Source of the DNA: Odiellus spinosus
Taxonomy: Eukaryota; Arthropoda; Arachnida; Opiliones; Phalangiidae
Reading direction: 5' to 3'
Assembly: GCA_963920705.1 (NCBI GenBank)
Contig: OY987225.1
Coordinates: 4,140,662 to 4,204,661 of the forward strand
DNA: 64,000 nt
Of this stretch, positions 30,554 through 39,800 are shown one piece after another; position 1 is the stretch's first letter; every line of letters starts with the position of its first letter. The translations under genes and the position numbers were made by a program. The notes under the pieces are model-generated. The model was not told where the DNA came from. It did not search any database and worked only from the letters and a program-made list of their open reading frames with translations.

Positions 30554-33500
30554 AAGTCAGTGCCTTGGTAGGGTCGCAAGGTGCGTGGGAATCTCAGATA
30601 GACCCAAAAGTAAGACTGAATTCAGCGGTTTTGGATTTAGGGGATAGTAAATTAAAGGGAATAACAATTTCGGTGTCAAATAAAGAATGTATTGCCTTTC
30701 TGGATTGTGGGGCTGACCAATGTATCATAACAAAGGAATTTCTATCTGAGTTAGGCTTAATGAGTTTATTGATTTCGAAGCCTCGAACTGTTCAGTGGAT
30801 GAAAAAAGGTTTTACTAGTGAATCCCTCGGTTACGTAGATTTAGAGGTAGATTTTGGGGAAGAAATGGGTATAATGCCAGTTAGGTTTCAAGTGGTCCCG
30901 GAGTTAGAATTTCCTCTTACATTAGGGATGGGCCTTCAAGACGATATGAGAGCGGTGATAGATAATTACCACAATGTATTTAGCTATTGTGGGAAAACTT
31001 TGCCCTTGGTGTACCTACGGGACGAAGTAGCTACGTTGATGGGGAATGATCAAGTTCTCCAACCCCCTCGACCGAAGGTAGATTTTTCGACACTGCACTT
31101 AGGCCAGTTAACTGAGGACGAGCGATGGGATTTATCGGAGCTTAGTCAAGAGTTTCCGGAGCTTTTTTCGGGAAAATTGGGTCGTACTAATATTGTTCAA
31201 CATCGTCTCAGGTTAAAACCAGGGACTGTACCTGTAAGGAGACAACCTTATTCACATAGTCGTGCTGCTAGTGAGGAAATTGATAGACAAGTTCAGGACC
31301 TACTACAGAAGGGGTTGATTAGGCCATCTAATAGTCCATGGGCATCTCCTACTATAATAGTTCCTAAGAAAGATACCTTGGAGAAGCGGATGTGCATTGA
31401 TGTAACAAAGTTAAATAGTGTTACATTAGATGATCCGTATCCGATACCCAAAATAGATGACATTATAGACAACATGGGAAAGCCTAGGTATATTACTAAA
31501 TTAGACTTAAAGTCCGGTTATTGGCAGGTTGCCATGGCTCCAGAGGACATAGAGAAAACTGCCTTTGTAACTAGAGAGGGCAAGTTCGAGTGGTTAGTTT
31601 TACCGTTCGGTTTGAAAGGGGCACCGGCAGCGTTCATGCGGTTGATGAATAAAGTATTACGATTTGCTCATAGATATGGCATTGGGATTTATCTTGACGA
31701 TGTAGTGATAGCTAGTACCACATGGGCTGACCATTTAGCGGCTTTACGTTATGTATTCGCTCAATTTAAACACGCAGGTCTTACTTTAAATGTTGGTAAA
31801 TGTTTTTTTGGAGTTCCTAAGGTTTCGGTTTTGGGCTACCTGGTAAGCGCTGAAGGGGTAGAAGTAGATCCGGAGAAAGTTCGGGCGATTAAAGAATTTC
31901 CACGTCCTCGTAACATGAAACAGGTGTCTTCCTTCCTTGGCATGTGTGGTTTTCATTCACGACTTATTCCCCATTATGCAGACTATACTGCCCCTTTAAA
32001 TAAATTAAAACGGAAAAACCAAAAGTTTCGTTGGGGAGACACAGAAGAAAACGCGTTTCAGAGTTTAAAAACAGCTATTTCCCAGGCAGTCTTGTTACAA
32101 GTTCCCGATCCAAATGGAAAGTTTATAATCACAACAGATACTAGTGGAATTGGAATGGGCGGCATGCTATCACAAATTCAGAATGGTGTCGAGGTTTCCT
32201 TGGGATATACAAGTAAACTCTTTAAGCCGGCAGAATTAAGATGTAGTACCCCGGAACAAGAGGCCATGGCAGTAGTAGAAGCTGTCCGAAAGTTCCGACA
32301 TTATGTGGAAGGTAGAGAATTCGCAGTGGTATCTGATCATCAAGCTCTATGTTGGATGTTGAAACTTAAAAATAAGAAAAGCAGACTTATGAGATGGGCC
32401 TTGGAACTTCAGGAGTTTATGCCATTCGAAATCCTTCATAGAGCAGGAAAAGATAATTTAGTAGCTGACGCCTTATTTAGATGCCCAGTTTCCGACCTAG
32501 ATGTTGTATGTCCTAAGGTTATAGATAGCGATTATATAGGTTCAGATTTATCAGCACTTCCCATGCCAGATAATCAATCTTTGGACGCTTTTCGCTTGAA
32601 CATGTCAATTTGTAACCCTGTAGACCTTGGACAACCTCTGGATTATGTTACCTTGGCAGAGATAAAACAGGCACAGTTGTTAGAAGATCAATTTAGCGAA
32701 ATAAAGGGCAAGTTAGAAAGAGGTGGAGATTCTAAGGTATACTGTATTAAAGACGATTTGCTTTATAGAAAGGCGGAAGGATTTAAACCAGCTAAAGTTG
32801 TGGTGCCTACTGAATTAGTTCCTAGGTTAATGCAGGCTTTTCATAGTCACCCTCTGTCAGGTCATAGGGGTCGTACCGCAACTTACATGAGAGTTCAGGC
32901 TAAATATTACCATCCTAGATTGTATTCCTTGGTTCAGAAATACGTACAGAATTGTGAAACATGCCAACGATACAAAAGTAGAAATACAAAGAAGCCAGGG
33001 TTAATGATTCCATCTCATAAAATTCACCCAGGAGACTTGGTCGGGATAGATATAATGGGCCCCCTTCCCGTGACGAAGCAGCAGAACCGATTTTTAATAG
33101 TCATGGTGGATTATTTTACGAAATACGTAGAGGTTTTCCCTGTAAGGAGTGTTACGGCCCTAATATTATGTAAGGTTCTGTTGCAGTATGTGTCGCGCCA
33201 TGGGATTATGTCAGCTCTTTTGTCAGACAACGGACCCCAGTTTATTTCAGGTTTATGGAAACGGTTATGTATGATGTTGAAAATTAAACTTAAATTCGTG
33301 TCACCATACCATCCCCAGGCTAACATGACGGAGAGGTGTAATAGAGTAATTGAGGAAATAATGAGTATTTACGCTGGGAATGTTCATACTACTTGGGATG
33401 CCCACTTGCCTTTAATTCAGTCAGCAGTTAATAGCGTTGTACATTGTTCGACCGGATATTCCCCGTTTTACCTTCACCATGGATATGAGCCTACGCTTCC

Positions 33501-34092
33501 TTGGGATGAGAGAGTATTTGTTGGAATTCCTGATCAGGAGGTTTTAGAAATCTTAGATTATGAACAAGGTCGTTTAAGAGAATGGCAACGAGCAATTGAT
33601 ATGGCCCAGGAAGTAAATAGTGTTGCCAGTGCGAAACAGAAATTTTTCTATGATCGGAATTACTCAGGAAGCGAGTTAGAAGTAGGGCAACTAGTCTGGA
33701 AGTCTGGTCATAGACTTTCTAATGCTGCTGCGAAATTTAGTGCCAAACTAGCTCCTAATTGGGAAGGTCCTTTTAGAGTTGTAGAGAAGGTGTCCCCAGT
33801 AGCCTATATGATAATGAACTTAGAGACAGGTGCCTTGGTTGGTACGTGGCATATTTCGAAATTAAAGCTCTGTATGAATACGGTAGTTTTGGACACTCAG
33901 GAACAAACAGTTGCTCAGGTGGATCCTTCTATACCAGTGGTGTCACCTCAGGAACTACCAATAGCGCAGGTACACCCATCTGGACAGGAGTTGGCCACCC
34001 AGGGAACTCCTATAAATAATGACTTAGTTCCGCCAATTCCATTGGAAAATGAGTTAGGAGTTGAGGAAGAAGAGGTCGTTTTAGATCCCTAG
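30532..34092 (+). CDS. pol: Ty3/gypsy pol: protease, reverse transcriptase, RNase H, integrase
   Basis: An uninterrupted 1186-codon frame with no ATG at its start; gag is absent, so the element is cut at its 5' end at the ISL2EU junction. Domains in order: aspartic protease with FLDCGADQCI (usual DSGA is DCGA here; about residues 60-150); reverse transcriptase with VPKKDTLEKRMCID, FGLKGAPAAF and catalytic YLDD (near residue 387); RNase H (TTDTSGIGMGG, SDHQALCW); integrase with an HHCC zinc site ending CETCQRY; and the D,D-35-E core at GIDIMGP (~838), SDNGPQF (~899) and TERCNRVIEE (~934). All catalytic motifs are present over more than 3.5 kb without a lesion, so the insertion is recent. Confidence 0.93.
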   Translation: MRRSGKLEVSALVGSQGAWESQIDPKVRLNSAVLDLGDSKLKGITISVSNKECIAFLDCGADQCIITKEFLSELGLMSLLISKPRTVQWMKKGFTSESLGYVDLEVDFGEEMGIMPVRFQVVPELEFPLTLGMGLQDDMRAVIDNYHNVFSYCGKTLPLVYLRDEVATLMGNDQVLQPPRPKVDFSTLHLGQLTEDERWDLSELSQEFPELFSGKLGRTNIVQHRLRLKPGTVPVRRQPYSHSRAASEEIDRQVQDLLQKGLIRPSNSPWASPTIIVPKKDTLEKRMCIDVTKLNSVTLDDPYPIPKIDDIIDNMGKPRYITKLDLKSGYWQVAMAPEDIEKTAFVTREGKFEWLVLPFGLKGAPAAFMRLMNKVLRFAHRYGIGIYLDDVVIASTTWADHLAALRYVFAQFKHAGLTLNVGKCFFGVPKVSVLGYLVSAEGVEVDPEKVRAIKEFPRPRNMKQVSSFLGMCGFHSRLIPHYADYTAPLNKLKRKNQKFRWGDTEENAFQSLKTAISQAVLLQVPDPNGKFIITTDTSGIGMGGMLSQIQNGVEVSLGYTSKLFKPAELRCSTPEQEAMAVVEAVRKFRHYVEGREFAVVSDHQALCWMLKLKNKKSRLMRWALELQEFMPFEILHRAGKDNLVADALFRCPVSDLDVVCPKVIDSDYIGSDLSALPMPDNQSLDAFRLNMSICNPVDLGQPLDYVTLAEIKQAQLLEDQFSEIKGKLERGGDSKVYCIKDDLLYRKAEGFKPAKVVVPTELVPRLMQAFHSHPLSGHRGRTATYMRVQAKYYHPRLYSLVQKYVQNCETCQRYKSRNTKKPGLMIPSHKIHPGDLVGIDIMGPLPVTKQQNRFLIVMVDYFTKYVEVFPVRSVTALILCKVLLQYVSRHGIMSALLSDNGPQFISGLWKRLCMMLKIKLKFVSPYHPQANMTERCNRVIEEIMSIYAGNVHTTWDAHLPLIQSAVNSVVHCSTGYSPFYLHHGYEPTLPWDERVFVGIPDQEVLEILDYEQGRLREWQRAIDMAQEVNSVASAKQKFFYDRNYSGSELEVGQLVWKSGHRLSNAAAKFSAKLAPNWEGPFRVVEKVSPVAYMIMNLETGALVGTWHISKLKLCMNTVVLDTQEQTVAQVDPSIPVVSPQELPIAQVHPSGQELATQGTPINNDLVPPIPLENELGVEEEEVVLDP

Positions 34093-34274
34093 CGTTATAC
34101 GCTACACAGTCGTGTGGTTCGAGAGACATACCATACCCAGGTTGGTGGATCGAGTGTAGTGGTCGAGTTTCCGAGCGAGGAAGCGATGGAGGAGCGAGTT
34201 GGCCCCAGGTGGTAGATGAGAGGGGTGTCAACCTAAGTATACGACATAGTAACCCTCGACGTAGAGTTAGATTT

Positions 34275-34610
34275 ATGGATGAAGTTTTGGTGATTCCCGA
34301 TAGTCAGTTTCGCGAGGAACCTAGGTGTATGGAGGTCGAGGAGCAGGACAACACTAGTGTATCGCAGTTGCCATTTTTCCATGGTTGGACTAGGGAAGTG
34401 GTTTTAAGGAAACAACCATCATCGCGTTTGGGAGACGTTTACTATTATACCCCGGATAAGGTGAAAGAAAAATTAAGGTCCTTGAAGCAGATAGAAGCAT
34501 ATTTACAGTCGTATCCTTTGGATTCTAAGGGATTGACTATTGATAATTTTTCGATGTCACCAAATCCAATTTCAAGACCCCCATATGAGTTAGTCCGTCA
34601 TGCCCATTAA
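34275..34610 (+). CDS. Methyl-CpG-binding (MBD) domain protein of gypsy element
   Basis: From the ATG at 34275 this is a 111-residue protein in a different frame from pol, 183 bases downstream of the pol stop. Residues ~35-95 look like an MBD fold: FFHGWTREVVLRK, GDVYYYTPDKVKEKL, then LRSLKQIEAYLQSY and LTIDNFSM. This follows the family order of GW-REVV-RK, DVYYYSP and a final DF/NF motif. MBD proteins bind methylated CpG; in a retroelement the domain could steer integration or mask methylated copies, much as chromodomains do in chromoviruses. That function is inference. Whether it is made by frameshifting, reinitiation or splicing is not shown by the sequence. Confidence 0.7.
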   Translation: MDEVLVIPDSQFREEPRCMEVEEQDNTSVSQLPFFHGWTREVVLRKQPSSRLGDVYYYTPDKVKEKLRSLKQIEAYLQSYPLDSKGLTIDNFSMSPNPISRPPYELVRHAH

Positions 34611-34693
34611 GGAAATAGAGTGGAGTTTATGTTTGGGTGCTTTGGTTGCCATGGAAGCCTTGTAATAGAGAATTATTGGTAGTTTTTTTTTAG

Positions 34694-36037
34694 ATGTCAC
34701 GTCTGGCGGCCAAATTCTCCTTACCCCCTACTCCGGATCCGGATGAATTAAATTTGAATGATCCAGAGGCAACTGTCGAATTCCGTGAGGCGTTTATGGG
34801 AGATTGTCAAGTTAGTCGTATGAATGTGGCTGGATTGGAGGCCAGGATGGGTGATATCTTGGAGGAAACGACTGAATTGGAGACACGGTTGGACGAAGAA
34901 TCTCCTATGGGCGTCGATTCCTCGGCAGAGCAGTATCCCGTTGAAGGCCTGGAAGTGGTAGACGCACGACCAACCACGGGCAGGCAAGTATTACTCGCTG
35001 ATGTCCATCCGATAATTGACGGGTGCGCAGGCAATTCGACGACCGCCGTTGTACGGACTTTGGATCATCAAGAGGTTGGGGTTACCAGGCTTGAAGCTGC
35101 ATCGAGTTATCAGGTGTTCCTCCCGCGTCGACCGTCAGGGGTTCCAGATTGGCGTTTGTCAGTTCCGCCACGTTACCCGGTGGACTCCGCTGAAGATTTC
35201 GATTACGTTGACCCGTATTTTGAACTCTCGCTTTTTCGCCGAGTAACGTCTTGTAGAATACCCTTCGCGTAGTTTAGGGCCCGAAACCCCGGATTTTTCC
35301 CTGCCAGTTTAGTGGGTTGCGTAACGCATTTGGGTGGGGTAATTGACGAATTGAATTGGGACCGTTTAGAAGCTATCTTAAGGGACGCGGATTTTTATGC
35401 GGTAGTCGGTATTGGCCCGAGTTTCGCGGGTCGCTACGAATCTTTTGGGGCGGAAGAACTTTTATTGAATGCTTTGGCCCATTCAAAAATTATTGGAATT
35501 TGGGGTATTGGTTTGGATTACAGCCACTCAATTCAAATGGTTCCAAAACTGGTACAACAGGAAGTGGCGCGAGCCCAGCTGCGTATCGCGCGTCGTTTTT
35601 GTCAACCGGTAATGGTTGTAGGTATTGAGTAGTTTCCCCACGCGTGCTATGAGGCATACCCCGATCTGCTATCCCTTTTGGAGGAGGAGCTACCTTGGGA
35701 CCACCGTATACTATTTTTGAACTTCACCAGTACTAATTTTTTTTTGAAAAGGGTATTGCAGTTATTCCCCAATGCTTGTTTTGGTTTCTCCCCCATGGTT
35801 TCTTTTCCCTCGATGGACCATGTTCGCGACGCGTTTATGTCGACCCCCAGTGCCTTGGTTATAGCTCATTCTTATTCCCCTCATTTCTTTATGGCAGGAG
35901 TTTCAGGCGAAGTGCGGGCTAGGCAAGTTGCTCCATGCTCAGGGGAGGTTAAGGCTTTGATCTATTATTTGGCCCAATTACGAGGGGTCCCCGTGTTAGC
36001 AGTGGCCCGTAAGATTCGCGACAATGTGAAACGTTAA
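34694..36037 (+). pseudogene. TatD-fold protein of gypsy element, metal ligands lost
   Basis: One frame of 448 codons from the ATG at 34694, with two in-frame TAG codons (35270 and 35630) and no frameshift. After a ~190-residue non-conserved leader the TatD hydrolase pattern is clear: VVGIGPSFAGRYESF, IIGIWGIGLDYSHS, VQQEVARAQLRIARRF, PVMVV, then ILFLNFTST and a final SGEVKALIYYLAQLRGVPV. TatD enzymes are metal-dependent nucleases, but here GEIGLDY has become WGIGLDY and the PV-I-H histidine is a Val. HcFtG has Asn, and ETDSP is lost. It is therefore probably a non-catalytic relative. The opposite-strand copy at 38351-39403 is diverged but also lacks the ligands. Confidence 0.72.
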
Positions 36038-36272
36038 TTACGGGTATAATTTGATGCCTTGGGGAGGATAAACGTTTTGGACACGATCGATGATTTTCTT
36101 TTTTTTTTTTTTTGTTTGTACGTTTTTTTTTCCGGGTTTTGTTACATTGGTTCGAATCCTCAGGAGTTTTTTTTTGTTGGATATATTTCTCGAGATGGAA
36201 GTATTAAAATTTTGGGATTCATGGTATTGGTGTGTCTAGTTACTTTTTTTACCTAGGTCTCCCTTTTGTTAT

Positions 36273-36284
36273 GGAGGGGGAGAG
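36273..36284 (+). promoter_or_regulatory. Polypurine tract of gypsy element
   Basis: GGAGGGGGAGAG directly precedes the LTR start TGTAACGGGG, as expected for the plus-strand primer of reverse transcription. Confidence 0.85.
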
Positions 36285-36608
36285 TGTAACGGGGATGGTA
36301 AAGGGATCCCTAGGTATGGGGATAAGGGATTATTTCCAGCATAGGTTGCTGTGGCTTTCCCTGGGAGATCTATCCCTAGGTGCTGCGGCGGGCCTCCATC
36401 TACCCTAGATTCTCGACCCTGTGAGACCATGTCTACCTAGGATAAAAGGAAGACATCAACCCAGCCTCGGGGCAGATTCCCGGTCGACGCCCAGGATACC
36501 AGTTCTACCATAATGCTTAGTTCTGTACTTGAAGTTCCTGTCTATAATTAAATTGCCTTTTTTTAAACTAGTTAACTGTCTGATTATTAGTAAATAGTTA
36601 AGCGCACA
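36285..36608 (+). repeat. 3' LTR of gypsy element
   Basis: It starts TGTAACGGGG after the polypurine tract and is taken to end at GCGCACA, after which the viral reading frame begins. Its 5' partner is missing, so the end is inferred. The opposite-strand LTR at 37876-38012 shares the TGTAACGGGG start. Confidence 0.75.
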
Positions 36609-36742
36609 TTTACAATCGTCGGGATAAATTGGCTCACGAATGTTTAGAACAACTCACGCCTTTAGTCGAAAACACTACCATTTTAAAACTCCTCGAGGTC
36701 TTCCAACAAGGAATTATAGATGCCAGCGGAAAAGATATATAA
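36605..36742 (+). pseudogene. 3' tail of a viral-element gene cut by the LTR
   Basis: An open frame emerges from the LTR edge and runs 45 codons to TAA at 36740. It includes RRDKLAHECLEQLTPL and ends GIIDASGKDI. The ATG of the next ORF (36720) lies inside it, an overlap typical of compact viral genomes. The parent gene is not identified. Confidence 0.45.
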
Positions 36743-36890
36743 ACGAGTTACCTTTGACGTGAGACCAGTTATCTGGTATTTCCCCAAGGAAGATCGTGTA
36801 GACTGGTATTATCGAGATAAACTATATTTTAAAAAAAGGATAAAAGATTTTGAAGAGATATTTAAAAAATTACCATTTGTGGTAGAATAA
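36720..36890 (+). CDS. Small unrecognised viral-element protein (56 residues)
   Basis: The ATG at 36720 overlaps the preceding frame by 23 bases, and the frame is open to TAA at 36890. The product is basic and aromatic (VIWYFPKEDRVDWYYRDKL). No known domain. It sits directly upstream of the packaging ATPase with a 14-base gap. Confidence 0.45.
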   Translation: MPAEKIYKRVTFDVRPVIWYFPKEDRVDWYYRDKLYFKKRIKDFEEIFKKLPFVVE

Positions 36891-36904
36891 AATTCCAAGC
36901 CGCG

Positions 36905-37496
36905 ATGCAGCTTTTATTAGCTGGTAGTACCATGTTGGGAAAAAGTACTTGGATTCGTAATCTTTTGAGACACGCTGATTGTTTAATTACTCCTCCCCCC
37001 GATAGAATTGTTTATTGTTACAAATAATATCAGCCCCTCTTTGATGTAATATTGAATTTCTGGATGATCCTAGTTTTTGGAATGAAAAAAATTAATAATT
37101 TTTTTAATTATCGATGATCTATCATCAACATGTTACAATAACACTAACGTCTCTAATATTTTCTGCGTGGATTCCCATCATAAGAATCTTTCAGTAGCAT
37201 TATTAACACAAAACCTATTTGGTCAAGGTAAAGAGAGTCGAACTATTAGTTTAAACGCTTCGTATATAATTGTTTTTCGGAACCCGAGAGATGGTTTGCA
37301 AATTAATTACTTGAGTAGACAAATATTTTCAAATAATAAAAATCTTGTTACTAAGGCTTACGATTTTGTTACTAGAGATAATCCTTTTTCTTATTTATGT
37401 ATTGATTTAAAACAAAATATTAACGATGATTTGCTATTAAGAACCAATGTTTTCCCGCATGAAGGAAATATGATTATTGTATGTGATCATAAATAA
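36905..37496 (+). pseudogene. Virus-type DNA packaging ATPase (FtsK/HerA class), broken
   Basis: The ATG at 36905 opens MQLLLAGSTMLGKST, whose GSTMLGKS is a Walker A loop. After about 40 codons the frame meets a stop (near 37025) and at least one frameshift. It then resumes with LIIDDLSST (Walker B, near 37100) and, from 37167, an open frame to 37496 containing VALLTQNLFGQGKESR and IIVFRNPRDGLQINY. These are the landmarks of the A32-like ATPase that pumps DNA into capsids in adintovirus/Polinton-like and related viruses. This copy cannot make a full protein. Confidence 0.75.
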
Positions 37497-37526
37497 AATA
37501 TATATATATATATATATATCTTATAC

Positions 37527-37880
37527 ATGGTTTCTTTTAACTTATTTATTCGTAAACTTCGGAATGAGACGCAAACGCTTAACACTCTTAAAAAAGTCTT
37601 ATTAAAGAATGCTCGACGTCATAAAACCCACCCCTTAAAAAAACACGTGCGATCTTTTCGAAGTTTGAACAAAGCTAGTCAGCAACGGGGAGGAAAATTA
37701 AAAGGAATCTTAAAAAATGCTAAAAATAATCAAATGAAAGCCATTTATAATTCGTTTTACAATTTACTAAAAGGTAATATTGATTTACCAGAGAAAGAAA
37801 GAGTACGGAATCCTGGCGGTCTTCTTTATATATCCTTCCTGATTAACGTCTTATCACATGATCCAGGCCGTTGCTTGTAG
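37527..37880 (+). CDS. Small basic viral-element protein, 3' end replaced by LTR
   Basis: An ATG 31 bases after the ATPase stop opens a 117-codon frame. It is Lys/Arg/His-rich (RRHKTHPLKKHVRSFRSL), then KAIYNSFYNLLKGN and a Gly-rich hydrophobic end (NPGGLLYISFLINVL). The helical part followed by a GG-hydrophobic tail resembles a small protein found next to the ATPase in such elements; its role is unknown to me. The stop codon lies inside the opposite-strand LTR that begins at 37876, so the natural C-terminus is gone. An AT dinucleotide run (37498-37519) separates it from the ATPase. Confidence 0.55.
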   Translation: MVSFNLFIRKLRNETQTLNTLKKVLLKNARRHKTHPLKKHVRSFRSLNKASQQRGGKLKGILKNAKNNQMKAIYNSFYNLLKGNIDLPEKERVRNPGGLLYISFLINVLSHDPGRCL

Positions 37881-38012
37881 CGCCCTCTAACCCAAGTCTT
37901 CCTCCAGAGTAAGATGAAGGGGTAGAGCTCACTTAGAGTTTAACCATGAAGAAATCTAGATCAAAGAGAACCTAGGGACTTTCCTTCTATAGGTAAGTGG
38001 CACCCCGTTACA
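37876..38012 (-). repeat. LTR of second gypsy element, opposite strand
   Basis: On the minus strand it starts TGTAACGGGGTGCC at 38012 and ends GCGCTACA at 37876, where the viral ORF is cut. A G-rich stretch (ACGGGGTGGGG) precedes it in place of a clean polypurine tract. It is much shorter than the plus-strand LTR, so the boundary or the family may differ. Confidence 0.6.
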
Positions 38013-38350
38013 ATACCCCACCCCGTAAAAAAGGAAAGACCCTAGGGAAAAGAGAAGACAAAAGCAAAAAACAAAAACCAGGAAGAACAACACTTTAATT
38101 AAACAAAAGAGAGAAAAAAAAAATATAACCCGACACGAGGGCAATACAAAAAACAAAAAGTAAACAACAAAAATAAAGTGGATTTTGTACCCGTATGTCC
38201 AAAAACCCCCCAAAAAACGAAGCGCAATGACCCAGTCAGGAAAACTATAACCTGAGAAAAAAAAAAAGAATACAAAAAAAAAAAAAAAATCCACCCCAAA
38301 CACAGCAACCAAAACCCGCTACTCTCCTCTAACGCCGCTTAACTTATCCC

Positions 38351-39403
38351 TCAAATACGCAGAATGCGGTAGGTATTCTCTCGAACTACTTGAGCAAAAT
38401 GCGAAAAAGGCATACCCCTAATCTTGGCCATTATTTCAAGGGTTGTAAAAATTATTCCCGAGGTCGCTATTTCCCGAGTACCTTTTAACACAGGGGAATT
38501 TGACTCAACCAAAATTCTAGAAAGGGGAATCTCTACCAAGGAATCCCGGGGACCCGTTAAACTAAAAACCCCCACCAGGGAAGAAAAATAAACATTCGAG
38601 AAATGGTCCAAAAATTCCTTGGCGAACTCCACACTTCCGGTATAAGTTTAAAGAATAATCGGATGGTCCGACGGTAATTCCTGTCGTAACACCGCAATAC
38701 AATCCGCATAGGCACCTCTACACTTAATGAAAACTGGTTGACCGCAACTCCTCGCAATGCCGACCTGCGCACAAAAACCCTGCCTCTGCAAGTCCTTCGG
38801 GCAAGAGTCTAAAGCCTTGACATAATCCAGGCCAATCGCGCCCACACCACGCACATTTCGGTATGATAAGGCCCTGCGAACCTGATCCGCTAATTGGCGA
38901 TCAACGAAGGCCCGAGCAAACATCAGGGGAATGCCAACCATAATGAAAATACCCTCCATGGTACCGTGCTTCAATAAATTAACCTGGGTTAATTCTTCTG
39001 GAAAAACACCCAAATGAGTGATCGCCGCCTCAAAGTTCCCCGGAAATAATGTACTATTATGTTTTACAAAATCGTAAAAACTAGTTGTGATATTATTCCG
39101 GAGGAGGAAAGATCTTAACGAGAAGAAAATATCCACATAGGGGATGAATGGGGCATCCTGCTCTAGTTGAGGCGATATTTTCCCTGAAGAAGCCACCCCG
39201 GGAACAGACGCCAATGGACCTTCCGGATGGACCACCGTTTCCTGAATAACAACGTCCGCCACCACTTTCGGTTCAGTCATAGCACCGTCCACTATTGGCC
39301 GGTGACTCAGCCAGTACCACGTATCCGGAGTTATTGCGATTGATGATGGGAAAAAGGTGGTTCTGACCGGCCTAGGCACTTTCTCCCGTGATATACGTTG
39401 CAT
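38351..39403 (-). pseudogene. TatD-fold protein of second gypsy element
   Basis: The ATG at 39403 (MQRISREKVPRPVR) opens a 350-codon frame with one TAA (38645-38647) and no frameshift. The TatD pattern is clearer than in the plus-strand copy: GVGAIGLDYVKALDS, CAQVGIARSCGQPVFIKCRG, TYTGSVEFAKEFL, VYFSSLVGVFSL, IPLSRILVESNSP and a C-terminal MAKIRGMPF with ENTYRIL. Metal-binding positions are again replaced: GEIGLDY is GAIGLDY, the histidine after PV-I is Lys, and ETDSP is ESNSP. A T-rich stretch and then the LTR follow, the same order as in the plus-strand element. No pol of this element remains in the window. Confidence 0.75.
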
Positions 39404-39800
39404 CTAATAAAAAAAGAAGCACCCATAATAATATCTAATCTTACATTAATTATGTCGAACTGTTTCTAAAGGAGGGTATGCTATAGGTGATGGATTCATG
39501 GAGAAATTAACCCGAGACAAATTTTTAGCCTGAAGCGGATGTTGTGATAAATAGAATTCAATATCCTTGTAAGATCTTAATTTCCCCACCACTGGGCCCG
39601 GGGTATAATAGTAGACATACCCTTACCAAAATTTTGAGTGTGCAAAAAAGAAAAAAAAAACAGGTAAAAACGAGGTATCCTGAAGCGAGGTAAAGACCTT
39701 GCATTTGTCCCAAATTGAACCTATTTACGAGCTTAAAACTATCTATGAATTGCAAGGTGTAAACAAGGTAGCCAAAAAGCGATCAAAAAACTATGTAAAA
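39404..39800. other. Spacer upstream of the second TatD ORF
   Basis: No MBD or pol sequence was recognised here, so the second gypsy element is truncated close to its TatD ORF. Confidence 0.5.

Larger units (their letters stand above)
30541..36608 (+). mobile_element. 5'-truncated Ty3/gypsy element with MBD and TatD-like ORFs
   Basis: The order is pol, MBD ORF, TatD-like ORF, T-rich leader, polypurine tract (36273-36284) and one 3' LTR (36285-36608). No 5' LTR, primer binding site or gag is present upstream; pol joins directly to the ISL2EU transposase near 30540. A related element of opposite orientation ends at 37876. Confidence 0.85.

Noticed and set aside
37956..38312. Minus-strand ORFs rich in Phe (118 and 69 codons)
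   Set aside because: They come from T-rich leader sequence between the TatD ORF and the LTR; low complexity only.
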